A DNA stretch of 64,000 nucleotides from Sphingomonas aracearum (GCF_003345355.1 NZ_QQNB01000001.1:310001-374000), one strand, 5' to 3'. Shown: positions 42,004 through 51,590, numbered from the stretch's first letter. A program made the numbers and translations. The notes: a model not told the origin generated them from the letters alone.

Positions 42004-43790
42004 AGCTGCCCGATCGCCTCGGCCGCGATCATCCGTGCGAGGCCTTCCTGTCCGGTGGCGCGCAACGCGGCGGTGACATGGTACAGCGCTTCCGGCGGCA
42101 CCCCGCCCCAGCTTTGCGTCTGCATGCCGATCGCCGCCAGCAGCAGCACGGTGGCCGGCTCGCCATCGAACGCGGCCGCATCGATCGCTCGTGTCCAGCC
42201 GTTGTCCGCGCCGATCCGCACGTCCAGCGATTGTGCCGCCGACTCCACGTCCTCGGCGCGCATCCGGCCGAGCCCGGCCAGCGCGGCAAAGAACATCTGC
42301 CGCCGGCGGCCGCCCGCGAACCCTTCCACGCTGGAGGACGTGACCGCCCCTTCCCGGTCCGGGTCGGAGAGCGCCAGCATGGCCCAGGCCGGACTGCCGG
42401 CCGCCACCGTCCCGCTCCACCGCGCCGCGCTGCGATCGAGGCCGGCGGTCAGCATGGCGGCGACCAGCCGGTCCGCATCCGCCCCGCTGGCGCCCACCGG
42501 CACCCGCGCCGCGGCCCGCGCGGTGAGCACCAGCCGGCCAAGCCGCCCGGCCGCGTCCTTGGGCTCGTCCCAGATCGCCTTCAGCGCGTCCAGCCGCTCG
42601 CTCGCGCCGGCAGCGGTGTAGGCGAGCCGCAACCGGTTCGCGAGCGCCTGCGCGGCGGCCGCATTGTCCTCGCCCTCGTCCATCGCGGCGTAAAGATCGA
42701 CCAGCGCGGCGTTCGAGAACACGCCGCGCGCCGCCGCGTCCATCGCCGGCTCCGCCCGCTGCGCAGGCGTCAGCAAGGGGGACGTCGCGCGCCAGGCCCG
42801 CACCTGCGGCCCCACGCTGGCAAGCAGGTCGGGCGGGATCTCCACCCCCGTGGCCAGCGCCAGCCCGAAGCGCCAGATCGTCAGTTGCGGCACGCCGGCC
42901 CATTCGATGGTGATGACCTGCCGGCCGTTGGCGCCCGCGCCGGCGACCTTTTGCGCCAGTTGCAGGTTCACGCCGCGCGCCACCCGCTGGCGGCGGGCGG
43001 CGGCGAAGATCGCCCTGGCCTTTGCCCTTTCCCCGGTGATGCCCGCGCACATGCCCTGCGCCAGCGTCCATCCACGCTCCGGATCGCGCACCGCCGCAGC
43101 GTCGGCAATGGCGCACAGCGCGCCCGGATCGCCATTCGCCAGCGCCGACTGCATCGCCATCTGCATCAGCTTCGGGGTGTAGTTCTCGTCGTCCACCGCC
43201 TGCACCACGCTGCGCGCGGCGGGCGCTTCGCCCATGCGCAGCAGCAGCCAGGCACGCTCGGCGGCGAAGTCCGCGCCGTTCACGCGTCGCGGGGTGCGCA
43301 GGGGCGCCAGCAGCATGCGGCGCAGGCCGATATGCAGCCAGCGGGAGGCGAGCGGCGTGTCGATGCGCCGCATCAGCCGCTCCAGCCGTCGTCCATCGGC
43401 GTTGCCGAAGGCGTCCGCCGGGAGGCCGCTGCCCTCCACCCCGACCAGCGCCAGCGATCGGCGCGCATAATCGGGCATGCGATACCGTGCGATGGCGGGC
43501 ACCGTTGGCGTCGGGCTCGGGCTCGCGCTGGGCGAAGCAGAAGGCAGCGGCGTGGGCACGTCGCCCGGCAACGGCGCGACCGCAGGCGTCCCGCTGACGG
43601 TGGGTCGTGGCACCGGCGTCGCACGGGGCGCGATCGTCGGTCGCGCCACCGGTGGCGGCGGCGTCGTGACCGGATCGCCGAACCCGGGCGGCAGGATCGA
43701 TTCGGGCCGTTCCTGCGCCAATGCCGGCAGGCCCGCGGCGATCACCGCCGCAAGCGCGCCCAGCCCGGCGCTAGCTCTGGAGATTCGCAA
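42000..43790 (-). CDS. Large hypothetical periplasmic protein with helical repeats
   Basis: 596 residues with a signal peptide ending near ALAQ (residue 26), a Pro/Ser/Thr-rich linker (about 40-95), and a long Ala/Leu-rich helical remainder that looks like tandem helix pairs of the TPR or Sel1-like kind, though no exact repeat was established. No family recognised. It overlaps xerD by four bases at its 3' end and a 45-residue membrane protein gene by 20 bases at its 5' end. A structural or assembly role at the cell envelope is possible, without proof. Confidence 0.72.
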   Translation of the reverse strand: MRISRASAGLGALAAVIAAGLPALAQERPESILPPGFGDPVTTPPPPVARPTIAPRATPVPRPTVSGTPAVAPLPGDVPTPLPSASPSASPSPTPTVPAIARYRMPDYARRSLALVGVEGSGLPADAFGNADGRRLERLMRRIDTPLASRWLHIGLRRMLLAPLRTPRRVNGADFAAERAWLLLRMGEAPAARSVVQAVDDENYTPKLMQMAMQSALANGDPGALCAIADAAAVRDPERGWTLAQGMCAGITGERAKARAIFAAARRQRVARGVNLQLAQKVAGAGANGRQVITIEWAGVPQLTIWRFGLALATGVEIPPDLLASVGPQVRAWRATSPLLTPAQRAEPAMDAAARGVFSNAALVDLYAAMDEGEDNAAAAQALANRLRLAYTAAGASERLDALKAIWDEPKDAAGRLGRLVLTARAAARVPVGASGADADRLVAAMLTAGLDRSAARWSGTVAAGSPAWAMLALSDPDREGAVTSSSVEGFAGGRRRQMFFAALAGLGRMRAEDVESAAQSLDVRIGADNGWTRAIDAAAFDGEPATVLLLAAIGMQTQSWGGVPPEALYHVTAALRATGQEGLARMIAAEAIGQL

Positions 43791-43908
43791 GCGGCACGAC
43801 CTTTTCGACGCGCACCGGCGGCCGCTCCTTGGCGCTGCCCGCCAGCAGGAACAGCCCGCCGACGATCACGACCAGCACGGCAATGAGGATAACCACGAGG
43901 CGGGACAT
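43771..43908 (-). CDS. Small 45-residue membrane protein
   Basis: Begins MSRLVVILIAVLVVIVGG, a clear transmembrane helix with cytoplasmic N-terminus, followed by a charged periplasmic tail KERPPVRVEKVVP. It ends inside the start of the large periplasmic protein (20 base overlap), so the two are likely translated in series. Codon use and its position in a tightly packed operon support a real gene. No family recognised. It may anchor the larger protein through the tail, which is a guess. Confidence 0.65.
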   Translation of the reverse strand: MSRLVVILIAVLVVIVGGLFLLAGSAKERPPVRVEKVVPLANLQS

Positions 43909-43989
43909 GACGGCGAACCCTTGCAAACCGATACGCGAGAAACGCGCGCTTTGCCGCACGCGTGTCGCCGCTGTATAGCCCGCGATCCG

Positions 43990-44532
43990 ATGTTGCAAAG
44001 CCTCGCCTTGCCGCTTTCCGAAGCGCCTCTTCGACCGATCGTGCTGGTCGGCCTGATGGGCGTGGGCAAGTCCACCGTGGGCCGCCGCCTTGCCGCCCGA
44101 TTGCGCCTGCCGTTCGTGGATGCCGACAACGAGATCGAGGCGGCGGCCGGCATGTCGGTCGCCGAGATCTTCGAACGGTTCGGCGAGGCGCATTTCCGGG
44201 ACGGCGAACGCCGCGTGATCCAGCGCCTGATCGATGGCACCCCCAAGGTGATCGCCACCGGCGGCGGCGCCTTCATCAATCCCGAAACCCGTGCACTGAT
44301 CCTCGCGCAGTCGACCGCCGTCTGGCTCGATGCGCGCATCGACGTGCTGGTGGAGCGGGTGCGCCGCCGCAATCACCGTCCCTTGCTGAAGGACCGCAAT
44401 CCCGCCGAGGTGCTGCGCGAACTGGCCGCGGTGCGCAATCCGATCTACGCGGAGGCCCCGATCCACGTTTCCAGCCACCAGGCCCCGCACGAGCATACGG
44501 TGGTTGCCATCCTGAAGGCGCTTGGCAGATGA
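43990..44532 (+). CDS. aroK: Shikimate kinase
   Basis: 180 residues, fifth step of the shikimate pathway. P-loop GLMGVGKST, DADNEIE, RDGERRVI and TGGGAF are all typical; the lid arginines lie in RRRNHRPLL. The ATG at 43990 gives a small N-terminal extension, about 15 residues before the first strand. Coupled to aroB (ATGA overlap at 44529-44532), and divergent from the 45-residue membrane protein gene 81 bases away. Confidence 0.95.
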   Translation: MLQSLALPLSEAPLRPIVLVGLMGVGKSTVGRRLAARLRLPFVDADNEIEAAAGMSVAEIFERFGEAHFRDGERRVIQRLIDGTPKVIATGGGAFINPETRALILAQSTAVWLDARIDVLVERVRRRNHRPLLKDRNPAEVLRELAAVRNPIYAEAPIHVSSHQAPHEHTVVAILKALGR

Positions 44533-45638
44533 TCACCGTCCCGGTCTCGCTCGGAGACCGCAGCTACGACGTGCTGGTGCAGGACGGCCTGCTCGCCCGC
44601 GCGGCCGATTATCTCCAGCCGCTCTCGCGCGGTCGCCCGATGGCGATCGTCACGGACGAGAACCTCCGCCCCCATCTCGCGACCCTCCAGGCGGCGCTTG
44701 CCACCGCCGGCGTGCGCAGCGAGGCGATCGTGCTGTCGCCGGGCGAGGCCTCCAAGAGCTGGGCCACGCTGGCAGACCTTGTCGACCGGTTGCTCGAACT
44801 CGGCGTGGAGCGGCGCGACCATGTGATCGCGCTGGGCGGCGGCGTGATCGGCGATCTCGTCGGCTTCGCCTGCGCGATCCTGAAGCGCGGCTGCCGCTTC
44901 GTGCAGGTCCCCACCACTTTGCTGGCGCAGGTCGATTCGTCGGTCGGCGGCAAGACCGCGATCAACACGCGGGCGGGCAAGAACCTGGTCGGCGCCTTTC
45001 ACCAGCCCAGCCTGGTCCTGATCGATCCCTCGGTGCTCGATACGCTGCCCCCGCGCGAAGTGCGCGCCGGCTATGCCGAGGTGGTCAAATACGGGCTGAT
45101 CGACGACTTCGCCTTTTTCGAATGGTGCGAGGCGAACGGCGCCGCCTTGCTCGCGGGCGATCCTGCCGCGCGTGCCCACGCCATCTCGCATGCGGTCGCG
45201 GCCAAGGCGCGCATCGTCGCGGCCGACGAGCATGAGACGAACGGGACCCGCGCCCTGCTCAATCTCGGCCATACGTTCGGGCACGCGCTCGAGGCGGAAA
45301 CGGGGTTTTCGCAGAAGCTGATCCATGGCGAAGGCGTGGCCGCCGGCTGCGCCCTGGCGTTCGCCTATTCGGCCGATCGCGGCCTCTGCTCCGGACAGGA
45401 CGCCGAGCGGGTCGCCGCGCATTTCCGGTCCGTCGGCCTGCCCGATTGCCTCGCGGCTGCCGGCATCGGCGCCACAGGTGCGCGGCTGGTCGATCACATG
45501 CTGCACGACAAGAAGATGGACGCGGGCACCCTGCCGTTCCTGCTGGCGCGCGGGATCGGCCGGACGTTCCTCGACCGGTCGGTGGACCTTGCCGACGTCG
45601 CCCGCTTCCTGGACGCGCAGCCGCGCGCCGCCTCCTAG
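44529..45638 (+). CDS. aroB: 3-dehydroquinate synthase
   Basis: 369 residues; second step of aromatic amino acid synthesis. NAD and zinc sites are clear: GGGVIGDLVGFA, VPTTLLAQVDSSVGGKTAIN, PREVRAGYAEVVKYGL, and the zinc ligands in HTFGHALE and the HGEGVAAG block. Starts inside the aroK stop. It is convergent with tsf and shares the bidirectional terminator region at 45681-45713. Confidence 0.97.
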   Translation: MITVPVSLGDRSYDVLVQDGLLARAADYLQPLSRGRPMAIVTDENLRPHLATLQAALATAGVRSEAIVLSPGEASKSWATLADLVDRLLELGVERRDHVIALGGGVIGDLVGFACAILKRGCRFVQVPTTLLAQVDSSVGGKTAINTRAGKNLVGAFHQPSLVLIDPSVLDTLPPREVRAGYAEVVKYGLIDDFAFFEWCEANGAALLAGDPAARAHAISHAVAAKARIVAADEHETNGTRALLNLGHTFGHALEAETGFSQKLIHGEGVAAGCALAFAYSADRGLCSGQDAERVAAHFRSVGLPDCLAAAGIGATGARLVDHMLHDKKMDAGTLPFLLARGIGRTFLDRSVDLADVARFLDAQPRAAS

Positions 45639-45680
45639 GCAGCGCGGAGCCGACCCTGCTCAGGGGCGGTCGGCCGAGGA

Positions 45681-45713
45681 CAAAAAGAAAGGGCGGCCGC
45701 ATCGCGACCGCCC
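45681..45713 (-). terminator. Terminator between tsf and aroB
   Basis: On the minus strand GGGCGGTCGC-gat-GCGGCCGCCC (one mismatch) followed by TTTCTTTTT, so it ends tsf. On the plus strand the stem is followed by a weaker T-tract and may also stop aroB transcripts. Confidence 0.75.
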
Positions 45714-45738
45714 CGACTTTCTCACCTGAGAACCAGGC

Positions 45739-46683
45739 TCAGTTGACGCCCTGCGGCACGCCCGAGGCTGCGGCGACTTCGGCGGCGAAGTCGCTTTCTT
45801 CCTTTTCGATGCCCTCGCCCAGCTGGAAGCGGACATAGTCCACCAGCGTGATCTTCGTGCCGGCTTTCTTGCCCGCCTGCGCGATCACGTCCTGGATCGA
45901 CAGCTTGTCGTTCATCACGAACGCCTGGGTGAGCAGCGCGTTTTCGCGACGGAACTTGTCCACCGGGCCGTTGATGATCTTGGCCGCGATCTCCTCGGAC
46001 TTGCCGGCGATCTTCTCCGCGTTCTTCTCGCGAGCGATGGCCGCCTCGCGCTCGATCACCGCAGGATCGATGCCCTCGGCGTTCAGCGCCAGCGGGAAGG
46101 CGGCGGCGACATGCATCGCGATGTTCTTGCCCAGCGGCTCCAGCACGTCCGCACCGGCTTCCGATTCGAGCGCGACGAGCACGCCGATCTTGCCCATGCC
46201 GGGCGCCTGCTGGTTGTGGACATAGCTGACCACCGCGCCCTGGTTCACCGACAGGCGGCGCGCGCGGCGCAGCGTCTGGTTCTCGCCGATCGTGGCGATG
46301 TTGTTGGTCAGCGCGTCCTCGACGGTGGTGCCCGACGGCATCGCCGCCGCCTTGATCGCCTCGAGGTCATCGCCGGTCGCCAGCGCGACCTGGGTCACCT
46401 CGCGCACGAACGCCTGGAACTGCTCGTTCTTGGCGACGAAATCGGTTTCGGAGTTGACCTCCACCGCTGCGCCCGTGGTGCCGCTCACCGCGACGCCCAC
46501 CAGACCCTCGGCCGCCGTGCGGCTCGACTTCTTGGCGGCAGCCGCCAGGCCCTTGGTGCGCAGCCAGTCCATCGCCGCCGTCAGGTCGCCGCTCGTCTCG
46601 TTCAGCGCCTTCTTGCAGTCCATCATGCCCGCGCCGCTCTTTTCGCGCAGTTCCTTGACCATCGCTGCCGTGATCTCGGCCAT
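45739..46683 (-). CDS. tsf: Elongation factor Ts
   Basis: 314 residues; exchanges GDP for GTP on EF-Tu. Starts [20 protein letters not shown] with the DCKKAL motif, the N-terminal UBA-like domain, and the [10 protein letters not shown] core block, followed by a second dimerisation repeat. The ATG at 46683 fits the family start; the open frame before it runs through a repeat element. It follows rpsB by 184 bases and is the end of the transcript, with a terminator after it. Confidence 0.97.
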   Translation of the reverse strand: MAEITAAMVKELREKSGAGMMDCKKALNETSGDLTAAMDWLRTKGLAAAAKKSSRTAAEGLVGVAVSGTTGAAVEVNSETDFVAKNEQFQAFVREVTQVALATGDDLEAIKAAAMPSGTTVEDALTNNIATIGENQTLRRARRLSVNQGAVVSYVHNQQAPGMGKIGVLVALESEAGADVLEPLGKNIAMHVAAAFPLALNAEGIDPAVIEREAAIAREKNAEKIAGKSEEIAAKIINGPVDKFRRENALLTQAFVMNDKLSIQDVIAQAGKKAGTKITLVDYVRFQLGEGIEKEESDFAAEVAAASGVPQGVN

Positions 46684-46738
46684 GTTCGTGTTCCTCTTGG
46701 TGGGCGCCCTGAAGGGCAGCCGGTTGGATATATGAAAA

Positions 46739-46829
46739 ACCGTTCGCCCCGAGCCTGTCGAAGGGCCGTCCTTCCCCTGCGATCGTTGCAAGAGAAAGAC
46801 AGTGCTTCGACAGGCTCAGCACGAACGGT
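46739..46829. repeat. Inverted repeat pair between rpsB and tsf
   Basis: A left copy ACCGTTCG...GAGCCTGTCGAAGGGC (46739-46767) and a right inverted copy GTGCTTCGACAGGCTCAGC...CGAACGG (46802-46829), about 26 matched bases around a 35-base loop. The CCTGTCGAAG core is a repeat commonly seen between sphingomonad genes; a third partial copy follows near 46836. A folded pair could affect rpsB-tsf readthrough. Confidence 0.75.
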
Positions 46830-46867
46830 GAGAGGCTTGTCGAAGCCCCGGCGGTCAGGCCAAAGGC

Positions 46868-47698
46868 TCAGGCGTCGATCTGGCGCTCGCCCTCGACGGC
46901 CATCTCGGCCTCGGTCGCGGCAGCCGGCGCTTCCGGATCGGCCGAAACGGTCAGCGCTTCCTCGCGCGGCGGCTCGGCCATGGCGCCGAAATCGGCCCCG
47001 CGGCGCTGCTGCTGCTCCTGGCCACCGCGGGTCGCGGCAATGGCGATCGCCTCGCAGTAGAGGCGGATGGCGCGCGCGGCGTCGTCATTGGCGGGCACAG
47101 GGAAGGCGATGCCGTCCGGCGACACGTTCGAATCGAGGATCGCCACCACCGGGATGCCCAGCGTGTTGGCTTCCTTGATCGCCAGCTCTTCCTTGTTGGC
47201 GTCGATCACGAACATCACGTCCGGGATGCCGCCCATGTCCTTGATGCCACCCAGCGACAGCTCCAGCTTGTCGCGCTCGCGGGTGAGCTGCAGCACTTCC
47301 TTCTTGGTGAGGCCGGCGGTGTCGCCCGCAAGCTGCTCTTCCAGCGCCTTGAAGCGCTTGATCGAGCCCGAGATCGTCTTCCAGTTGGTCAGCATGCCGC
47401 CGAGCCAGCGATGGTTGACGAAATACTGGCCCGAACGACGCGCCGCATCCGCCACCGGCTCCTGCGCCTGGCGCTTGGTGCCGACGAACAGCACCTTGCC
47501 GCCGGCCGCGACGGTGGACGACACGAACTCGAGGGCGCGCGCGAACAGCGGCACCGTTTGCGAGAGATCGAGGATGTGGACGCCGTTGCGATCGCCGAAG
47601 ATGTAGGGCTTCATCTTCGGGTTCCAGCGGTGGGTCTGGTGACCGAAGTGAGCGCCGGTTTCGAGCAATTGCTGCATGGTGACGACAGGGGCCGCCAT
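46868..47698 (-). CDS. rpsB: 30S ribosomal protein S2
   Basis: 276 residues. Conserved [45 protein letters not shown] and [12 protein letters not shown] motifs. The C-terminal 30-40 residues extend beyond the E. coli protein (241) and are acidic and Ala-rich, usual in alphaproteobacteria. The ATG at 47698 is the family start. It heads rpsB-tsf; a possible promoter lies at 47803-47831. Confidence 0.98.
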   Translation of the reverse strand: MAAPVVTMQQLLETGAHFGHQTHRWNPKMKPYIFGDRNGVHILDLSQTVPLFARALEFVSSTVAAGGKVLFVGTKRQAQEPVADAARRSGQYFVNHRWLGGMLTNWKTISGSIKRFKALEEQLAGDTAGLTKKEVLQLTRERDKLELSLGGIKDMGGIPDVMFVIDANKEELAIKEANTLGIPVVAILDSNVSPDGIAFPVPANDDAARAIRLYCEAIAIAATRGGQEQQQRRGADFGAMAEPPREEALTVSADPEAPAAATEAEMAVEGERQIDA

Positions 47699-47802
47699 AA
47701 TCTTCTTCCTTCCGGTTATGCCTCTGGGGAGCGGGAATCGAGTGAGGCTCCAAAGCCTCGCGACACCGGTATGTATGCTCCCCATGCGGGGTTGAGGCGC
47801 GC

Positions 47803-47831
47803 GCCATAGACGAGCGACCGGGCAAGATCAA
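47803..47831 (-). promoter_or_regulatory. Possible rpsB promoter
   Basis: On the minus strand a TTGATC -35 box (47826-47831), a 17-base spacer and a TATGGC -10 box (47803-47808), about 105 bases before the S2 start. The spacing is ideal; both boxes are partial matches. The remaining 100-base leader could be where S2 binds its own mRNA. Confidence 0.4.
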
Positions 47832-47950
47832 GTATTGACAAGGGAACGATTGGGGAACATTAGGAGATCACAACGGGCTCATGGAACCGCGTTCGAATTG
47901 GCGGCGTTGTTCCATCCAAATTCCAGCCCAAGATTCAGGGAGTTGGGCCG

Positions 47951-48187
47951 ATGACGATGGTTTCCACGGTTCTGGTTTTCGCTTTCGCTTTCGCCCTTGT
48001 CGCCTGGGTGTTCGCCTTTACGCTCGTTCCGGCATTGCCGCGCATCCGCGCCGTTCTTGCCGGCCGGGAAGATCCCGCGCTGGCCAGCCAGCACCGCATC
48101 GTCATTGGCGAGCGTCGTCGGACCCGCTCGTTTGCGGGCACCTCCGCGGTCACGGCGCCGGTGGCGAACTGGCGCGTAGCCGCCTGA
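47951..48187 (+). CDS. Small single-pass membrane protein
   Basis: 78 residues, ATG with AGGGAG nine bases before it. One transmembrane helix from about residue 5 to 28 (VSTVLVFAFAFALVAWVFAF), followed by a basic tail RRRTRSF. No family recognised. A TTGACA box lies at 47835-47840 on this strand. Its 3' end overlaps the convergent pssA gene by 38 bases, an uncommon arrangement that suggests one of the ends is less constrained. Confidence 0.65.
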   Translation: MTMVSTVLVFAFAFALVAWVFAFTLVPALPRIRAVLAGREDPALASQHRIVIGERRRTRSFAGTSAVTAPVANWRVAA

Positions 48188-48923
48188 TCTTCGCGTAGGC
48201 GCGATAGCTGAACGGGATCGTCGCGGCATAGGCGACGCACACCAGCGACAGCATCTGCCACGGCGCGGCGATCACCGCCGCCCCCACCAGCACCAGCCCG
48301 GCCAGCGCCTCGAAGCGGATGTTCCTGCGCAGGCGCAGGGACGACCAGGAGAAGGTCGCCACGCTGGACACCATCAGCAGCGCAACCAGCGCAACCCAGG
48401 GCGCGACGAGCCAGGGCGAGGCGAACACCGGCTCGCCGCTCCAGAACCACAGGTAGAGCGGCAGCATCGCCAGCATGGCGCCGGCCGGCGCCGGCACGCC
48501 GGTCAGGAACCCGGCGGACTTGTGCGGCTGCTCGGTCAGGTCGATCTGCGCATTGAACCGGGCGAGGCGCAGCGCGCAGAACACGGCAAAGATCAGCGCC
48601 ACCAGCCAGCCGAGCCGCGGCACCAGCATCAGCGACCACAGATACAGGATCAGTGCCGGCGACACCCCGAAGGAGATCGCATCGCTGAGCGAATCGAGCT
48701 CCGCGCCGAACCGGCTTTCGCCCCGGAGGAACCGGGCGATGCGCCCGTCCAGACCGTCCAGCACGCCGGCCAGGAGGATCATCAGCACCGCCGTTTCCCA
48801 CTGGCTGGCAATGGCGAAGCGGATGCCGGTGAGCCCGGAGCATAGCGCCAGCGCGGTGACCGCATTGGGCACCACCGCCCGCAGCGGCAGCCCGCGACGC
48901 ATCCGGGGCAAGGAAGGGCGCAC
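48150..48923 (-). CDS. pssA: CDP-diacylglycerol-serine O-phosphatidyltransferase
   Basis: 257 residues starting at GTG. Makes phosphatidylserine, the precursor of phosphatidylethanolamine, in the inner membrane. The CDP-alcohol motif D-G-x2-A-R-x8-G-x3-D-x3-D runs from Asp59 to Asp81 exactly. Several hydrophobic segments follow. It is two bases after the psd stop, so psd and pssA form an operon that makes PE from CDP-diacylglycerol. The 3' end overlaps the 78-residue gene on the other strand by 38 bases. Confidence 0.95.
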   Translation of the reverse strand: MRPSLPRMRRGLPLRAVVPNAVTALALCSGLTGIRFAIASQWETAVLMILLAGVLDGLDGRIARFLRGESRFGAELDSLSDAISFGVSPALILYLWSLMLVPRLGWLVALIFAVFCALRLARFNAQIDLTEQPHKSAGFLTGVPAPAGAMLAMLPLYLWFWSGEPVFASPWLVAPWVALVALLMVSSVATFSWSSLRLRRNIRFEALAGLVLVGAAVIAAPWQMLSLVCVAYAATIPFSYRAYAKIRRLRASSPPAP

Positions 48924-48925
48924 GG

Positions 48926-49657
48926 TTATTGCGATACGCCAAGCGCGGCGGGCACGTGCGGGCGACCGAGCACCGTCTCGCCGGCGATGCTGCGCTGGCC
49001 CAGCGCCACCTGCGGCGCGATGCCGTCCGGCAGGTAGACGTCCACCCGGCTGCCGAAGCGGATCAGGCCCACGCGCTGGCCGGCCGCCACCATGTCGCCC
49101 GGCTTCACGAAGCCGACAATGCGGCGGGCCACCAGCCCGGCGATCTGGGTGAAGCCGATCCGCTGCCCGTCGCGGCCTTCCACCACCACGTGCTGGCGCT
49201 CGTTCTCCTCACTCGCCTTGTCGAGATCGGCGTTCAGGAACTTGCCGGAGATATAGACGACCTGCCGGATCGTGCCCGCGATTGGCGAGCGATTGATGTG
49301 CACGTCGAACACCGACATGAAGATCGACACGCGCACCAGCGGCGCCTCGCCCAGGCCGTTCGGCCCGGCCAGTTCGCGCGGAACGGGCACGCGCTCGATC
49401 ATGGTAACGAGCCCGTCCGCGGGCGCCACGATCAGCCCTTCGCCCTGCGGCGTCACGCGCACCGGATCGCGGAAGAACGCCGCCACCCAGATCGTCAGGC
49501 CGATCAACGGCCAGGTGACGATGTCCCACAGGAAGAACCAGGACAGCAGCACCAGAACAGCGGAAATCGCGATATATTTGCGGCCTTCCGGATGCACGTC
49601 CGGAAAGCGCCACTTCACCGTGGTGGTCACCACCGGTGGTTTGTCGAGAGAGGCCAT
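48926..49657 (-). CDS. psd: Phosphatidylserine decarboxylase proenzyme
   Basis: 243 residues, the short alphaproteobacterial type. Cleaves itself at Gly202-Ser203 in RFGSRVDVY, which turns Ser203 into the pyruvoyl cofactor; His120 (VHINRSP) and the DGLV segment belong to the catalytic triad. One N-terminal hydrophobic region (about 28-62) anchors it to the membrane. It makes phosphatidylethanolamine from the product of the next gene, pssA. Confidence 0.96.
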   Translation of the reverse strand: MASLDKPPVVTTTVKWRFPDVHPEGRKYIAISAVLVLLSWFFLWDIVTWPLIGLTIWVAAFFRDPVRVTPQGEGLIVAPADGLVTMIERVPVPRELAGPNGLGEAPLVRVSIFMSVFDVHINRSPIAGTIRQVVYISGKFLNADLDKASEENERQHVVVEGRDGQRIGFTQIAGLVARRIVGFVKPGDMVAAGQRVGLIRFGSRVDVYLPDGIAPQVALGQRSIAGETVLGRPHVPAALGVSQ

Positions 49658-49787
49658 CGCCCTCGTCTATCCCGCCCGGCGCGGGAGGACAACCGCACTT
49701 GACGCACAACAAGGATCGGGCCGGTTGATCCCCGCTGTCCATGCTCCTAGGACACGCCGCAACCTCCCCTACGGAAAGAGAGTTTCG

Positions 49788-51011
49788 ATGGCTAAGATCA
49801 AGGTGAAGACGCCTGTCGTGGAGATCGACGGCGACGAGATGACGCGGATCATCTGGCAGTGGATCCGCGAGCGCCTGATCCTTCCGTACCTCGACATCGA
49901 TCTCGAATATTACGACCTCTCCGTCGAGAAGCGCGACGAAACCGAGGACCGCATCACCGTGGATGCGGCCAAGGCCACCCAGAAATACGGCGTCGCCGTC
50001 AAGTGCGCCACCATCACGCCGGACGAGGCGCGCGTCGAGGAATTCGGCCTCAAGAAGATGTGGAAGTCGCCCAACGGCACCATCCGCAACATCCTGGGCG
50101 GCGTTGTCTTCCGCGAGCCGATCGTCATCAAGAACGTTCCCCGCCTGATCCCCGGCTGGACGCACCCGATCGTCGTCGGCCGCCACGCCTTCGGCGACCA
50201 GTACCGCGCCACCGACTTCCGCGTCCCCGGGCCGGGCAAGCTGCGCATGGTGTTCGAGGGCGAGGACGGCACCGTGATCGACGAGGAGGTGTTCCAGTTC
50301 CCCTCGTCGGGCGTCGCCATGGGCATGTACAACCTCGACGATTCGATCCGCGACTTCGCCCGCGCCTCGATGCACTACGGCTTGAACCTGAAGTGGCCGG
50401 TGTACCTGTCCACCAAGAACACCATCCTCAAGGCCTATGACGGCCGCTTCAAGGACCTGTTCGCCGAGGTGTTCGAGGCCGAGTTCAAGGACAAGTTCCA
50501 GGAAGCCGGCATCGTCTACGAGCATCGCCTGATCGACGACATGGTCGCCTCCGCGCTGAAGTGGAACGGCGAGTTCGTCTGGGCCTGCAAGAACTATGAC
50601 GGCGACGTGCAGTCGGATCAGGTCGCCCAGGGCTTCGGCTCGCTCGGCCTGATGACCTCCGTGCTGCTCACCCCCGACGGCAAGACCGTGGAGGCCGAGG
50701 CCGCGCACGGCACCGTCACCCGCCACTACCGCATGCACCAGCAGGGCAAGGCGACCTCCACCAACCCGATCGCCTCGATCTTCGCCTGGACCGGCGGCCT
50801 CAAGTATCGCGGCAAGTTCGACAACACGCCGGAGGTGACGCAGTTCGCCGAGACGCTGGAGCGGGTCTGCGTCGAGACGGTCGAGCAGGGCCAGATGACC
50901 AAGGACCTCGCCATCCTCATCGGCCCGGACCAGCCCTGGATGACCACCGAGCAGTTCTTCGAGGCGATCGTGAAGAACCTCGAAACCAAGATGGGCGCGA
51001 CCGCCGCCTGA
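49788..51011 (+). CDS. icd: NADP-dependent isocitrate dehydrogenase
   Basis: 407 residues, the short eukaryote-like (type II) dimeric form typical for alphaproteobacteria. [66 protein letters not shown] and the NADP site [11 protein letters not shown] are conserved. Citric acid cycle step to 2-oxoglutarate. Preceded by a GAAAGAGAG ribosome site. The frame before 49788 is open but antisense to psd. In this group icd is often near alaS and recA, as here. Confidence 0.97.
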   Translation: MAKIKVKTPVVEIDGDEMTRIIWQWIRERLILPYLDIDLEYYDLSVEKRDETEDRITVDAAKATQKYGVAVKCATITPDEARVEEFGLKKMWKSPNGTIRNILGGVVFREPIVIKNVPRLIPGWTHPIVVGRHAFGDQYRATDFRVPGPGKLRMVFEGEDGTVIDEEVFQFPSSGVAMGMYNLDDSIRDFARASMHYGLNLKWPVYLSTKNTILKAYDGRFKDLFAEVFEAEFKDKFQEAGIVYEHRLIDDMVASALKWNGEFVWACKNYDGDVQSDQVAQGFGSLGLMTSVLLTPDGKTVEAEAAHGTVTRHYRMHQQGKATSTNPIASIFAWTGGLKYRGKFDNTPEVTQFAETLERVCVETVEQGQMTKDLAILIGPDQPWMTTEQFFEAIVKNLETKMGATAA

Positions 51012-51023
51012 TCGATAAGAGAA

Positions 51024-51560
51024 GATGCTTTCCGCGCTTGGCTGGTTCGCCGCATCAGCGAGGCCAGCGCGGGAAGCTATTTTGCCTATCTCCGCCGGGT
51101 AGAGCGCGTGCTCGCACTCGATCTCGATACCACTCTGCTCGGCAAAGACCCTGTCGATGCACTCGCCCTGCGGCTGTCGTCCGCCGGCGTGCCCCGGCCA
51201 GCGTTCGCAACTGTCGCGCCGCACTGACAGCCTACGCGTCCTTCATCGATCACGATGCAGCCGCAGTCGGCCAGCCTGCCGAGCGCAGCGCGCTTGCCGG
51301 CCACGGGGAAGCTGTCCTTCTTTCGCTCTACGCCGGCGTTCTGGAGGAACTACGCGCCCGCGGCACCATCCGCTCGGCTAGGGCGTGTCCTATTCTCCGG
51401 TCGGCGACTATGCCGAAACGTTGTTCGCCCGCGCCTTCGGCTGGACGCTGGAGCCCAACTCCCGTGCCGCCTTCGACGCTTGCGATGCCAGCGGCCGCCG
51501 CTACCAGATCAAGGCGCGCCGGCTCGGCCCAAAGCACAAAAACTGTCCGCATGACCTGAC
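51024..51560 (+). pseudogene. Frameshifted nuclease-like gene remnant
   Basis: Three consecutive reading frames each encode part of one protein. Fragment 1 (51024-51224): AFRAWLVRRISEASAGSYFAYLRRV... ending GVP, then a shift near 51195. Fragment 2 (to about 51380): NCRAALTAYASF, then ELRARGTIRSA. A second shift near 51378. Fragment 3: SYSPVGDYAETLFARAFG and D-x-SGRRYQIKARR, ending without the usual C-terminus. The GDYAE...QIKARR pattern resembles PD-(D/E)xK-type nuclease-like families (possibly DUF6998, from memory). Two frameshifts and truncation make it a clear relic. Confidence 0.65.
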
Positions 51561-51590
51561 AAACCCGCCGCTACCTGTCTACATGCCGCC

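Noticed and set aside
49209-51224. Minus-strand open frame opposite icd
   Set aside because: Antisense shadow of icd and continuation through psd in another frame; no independent support.
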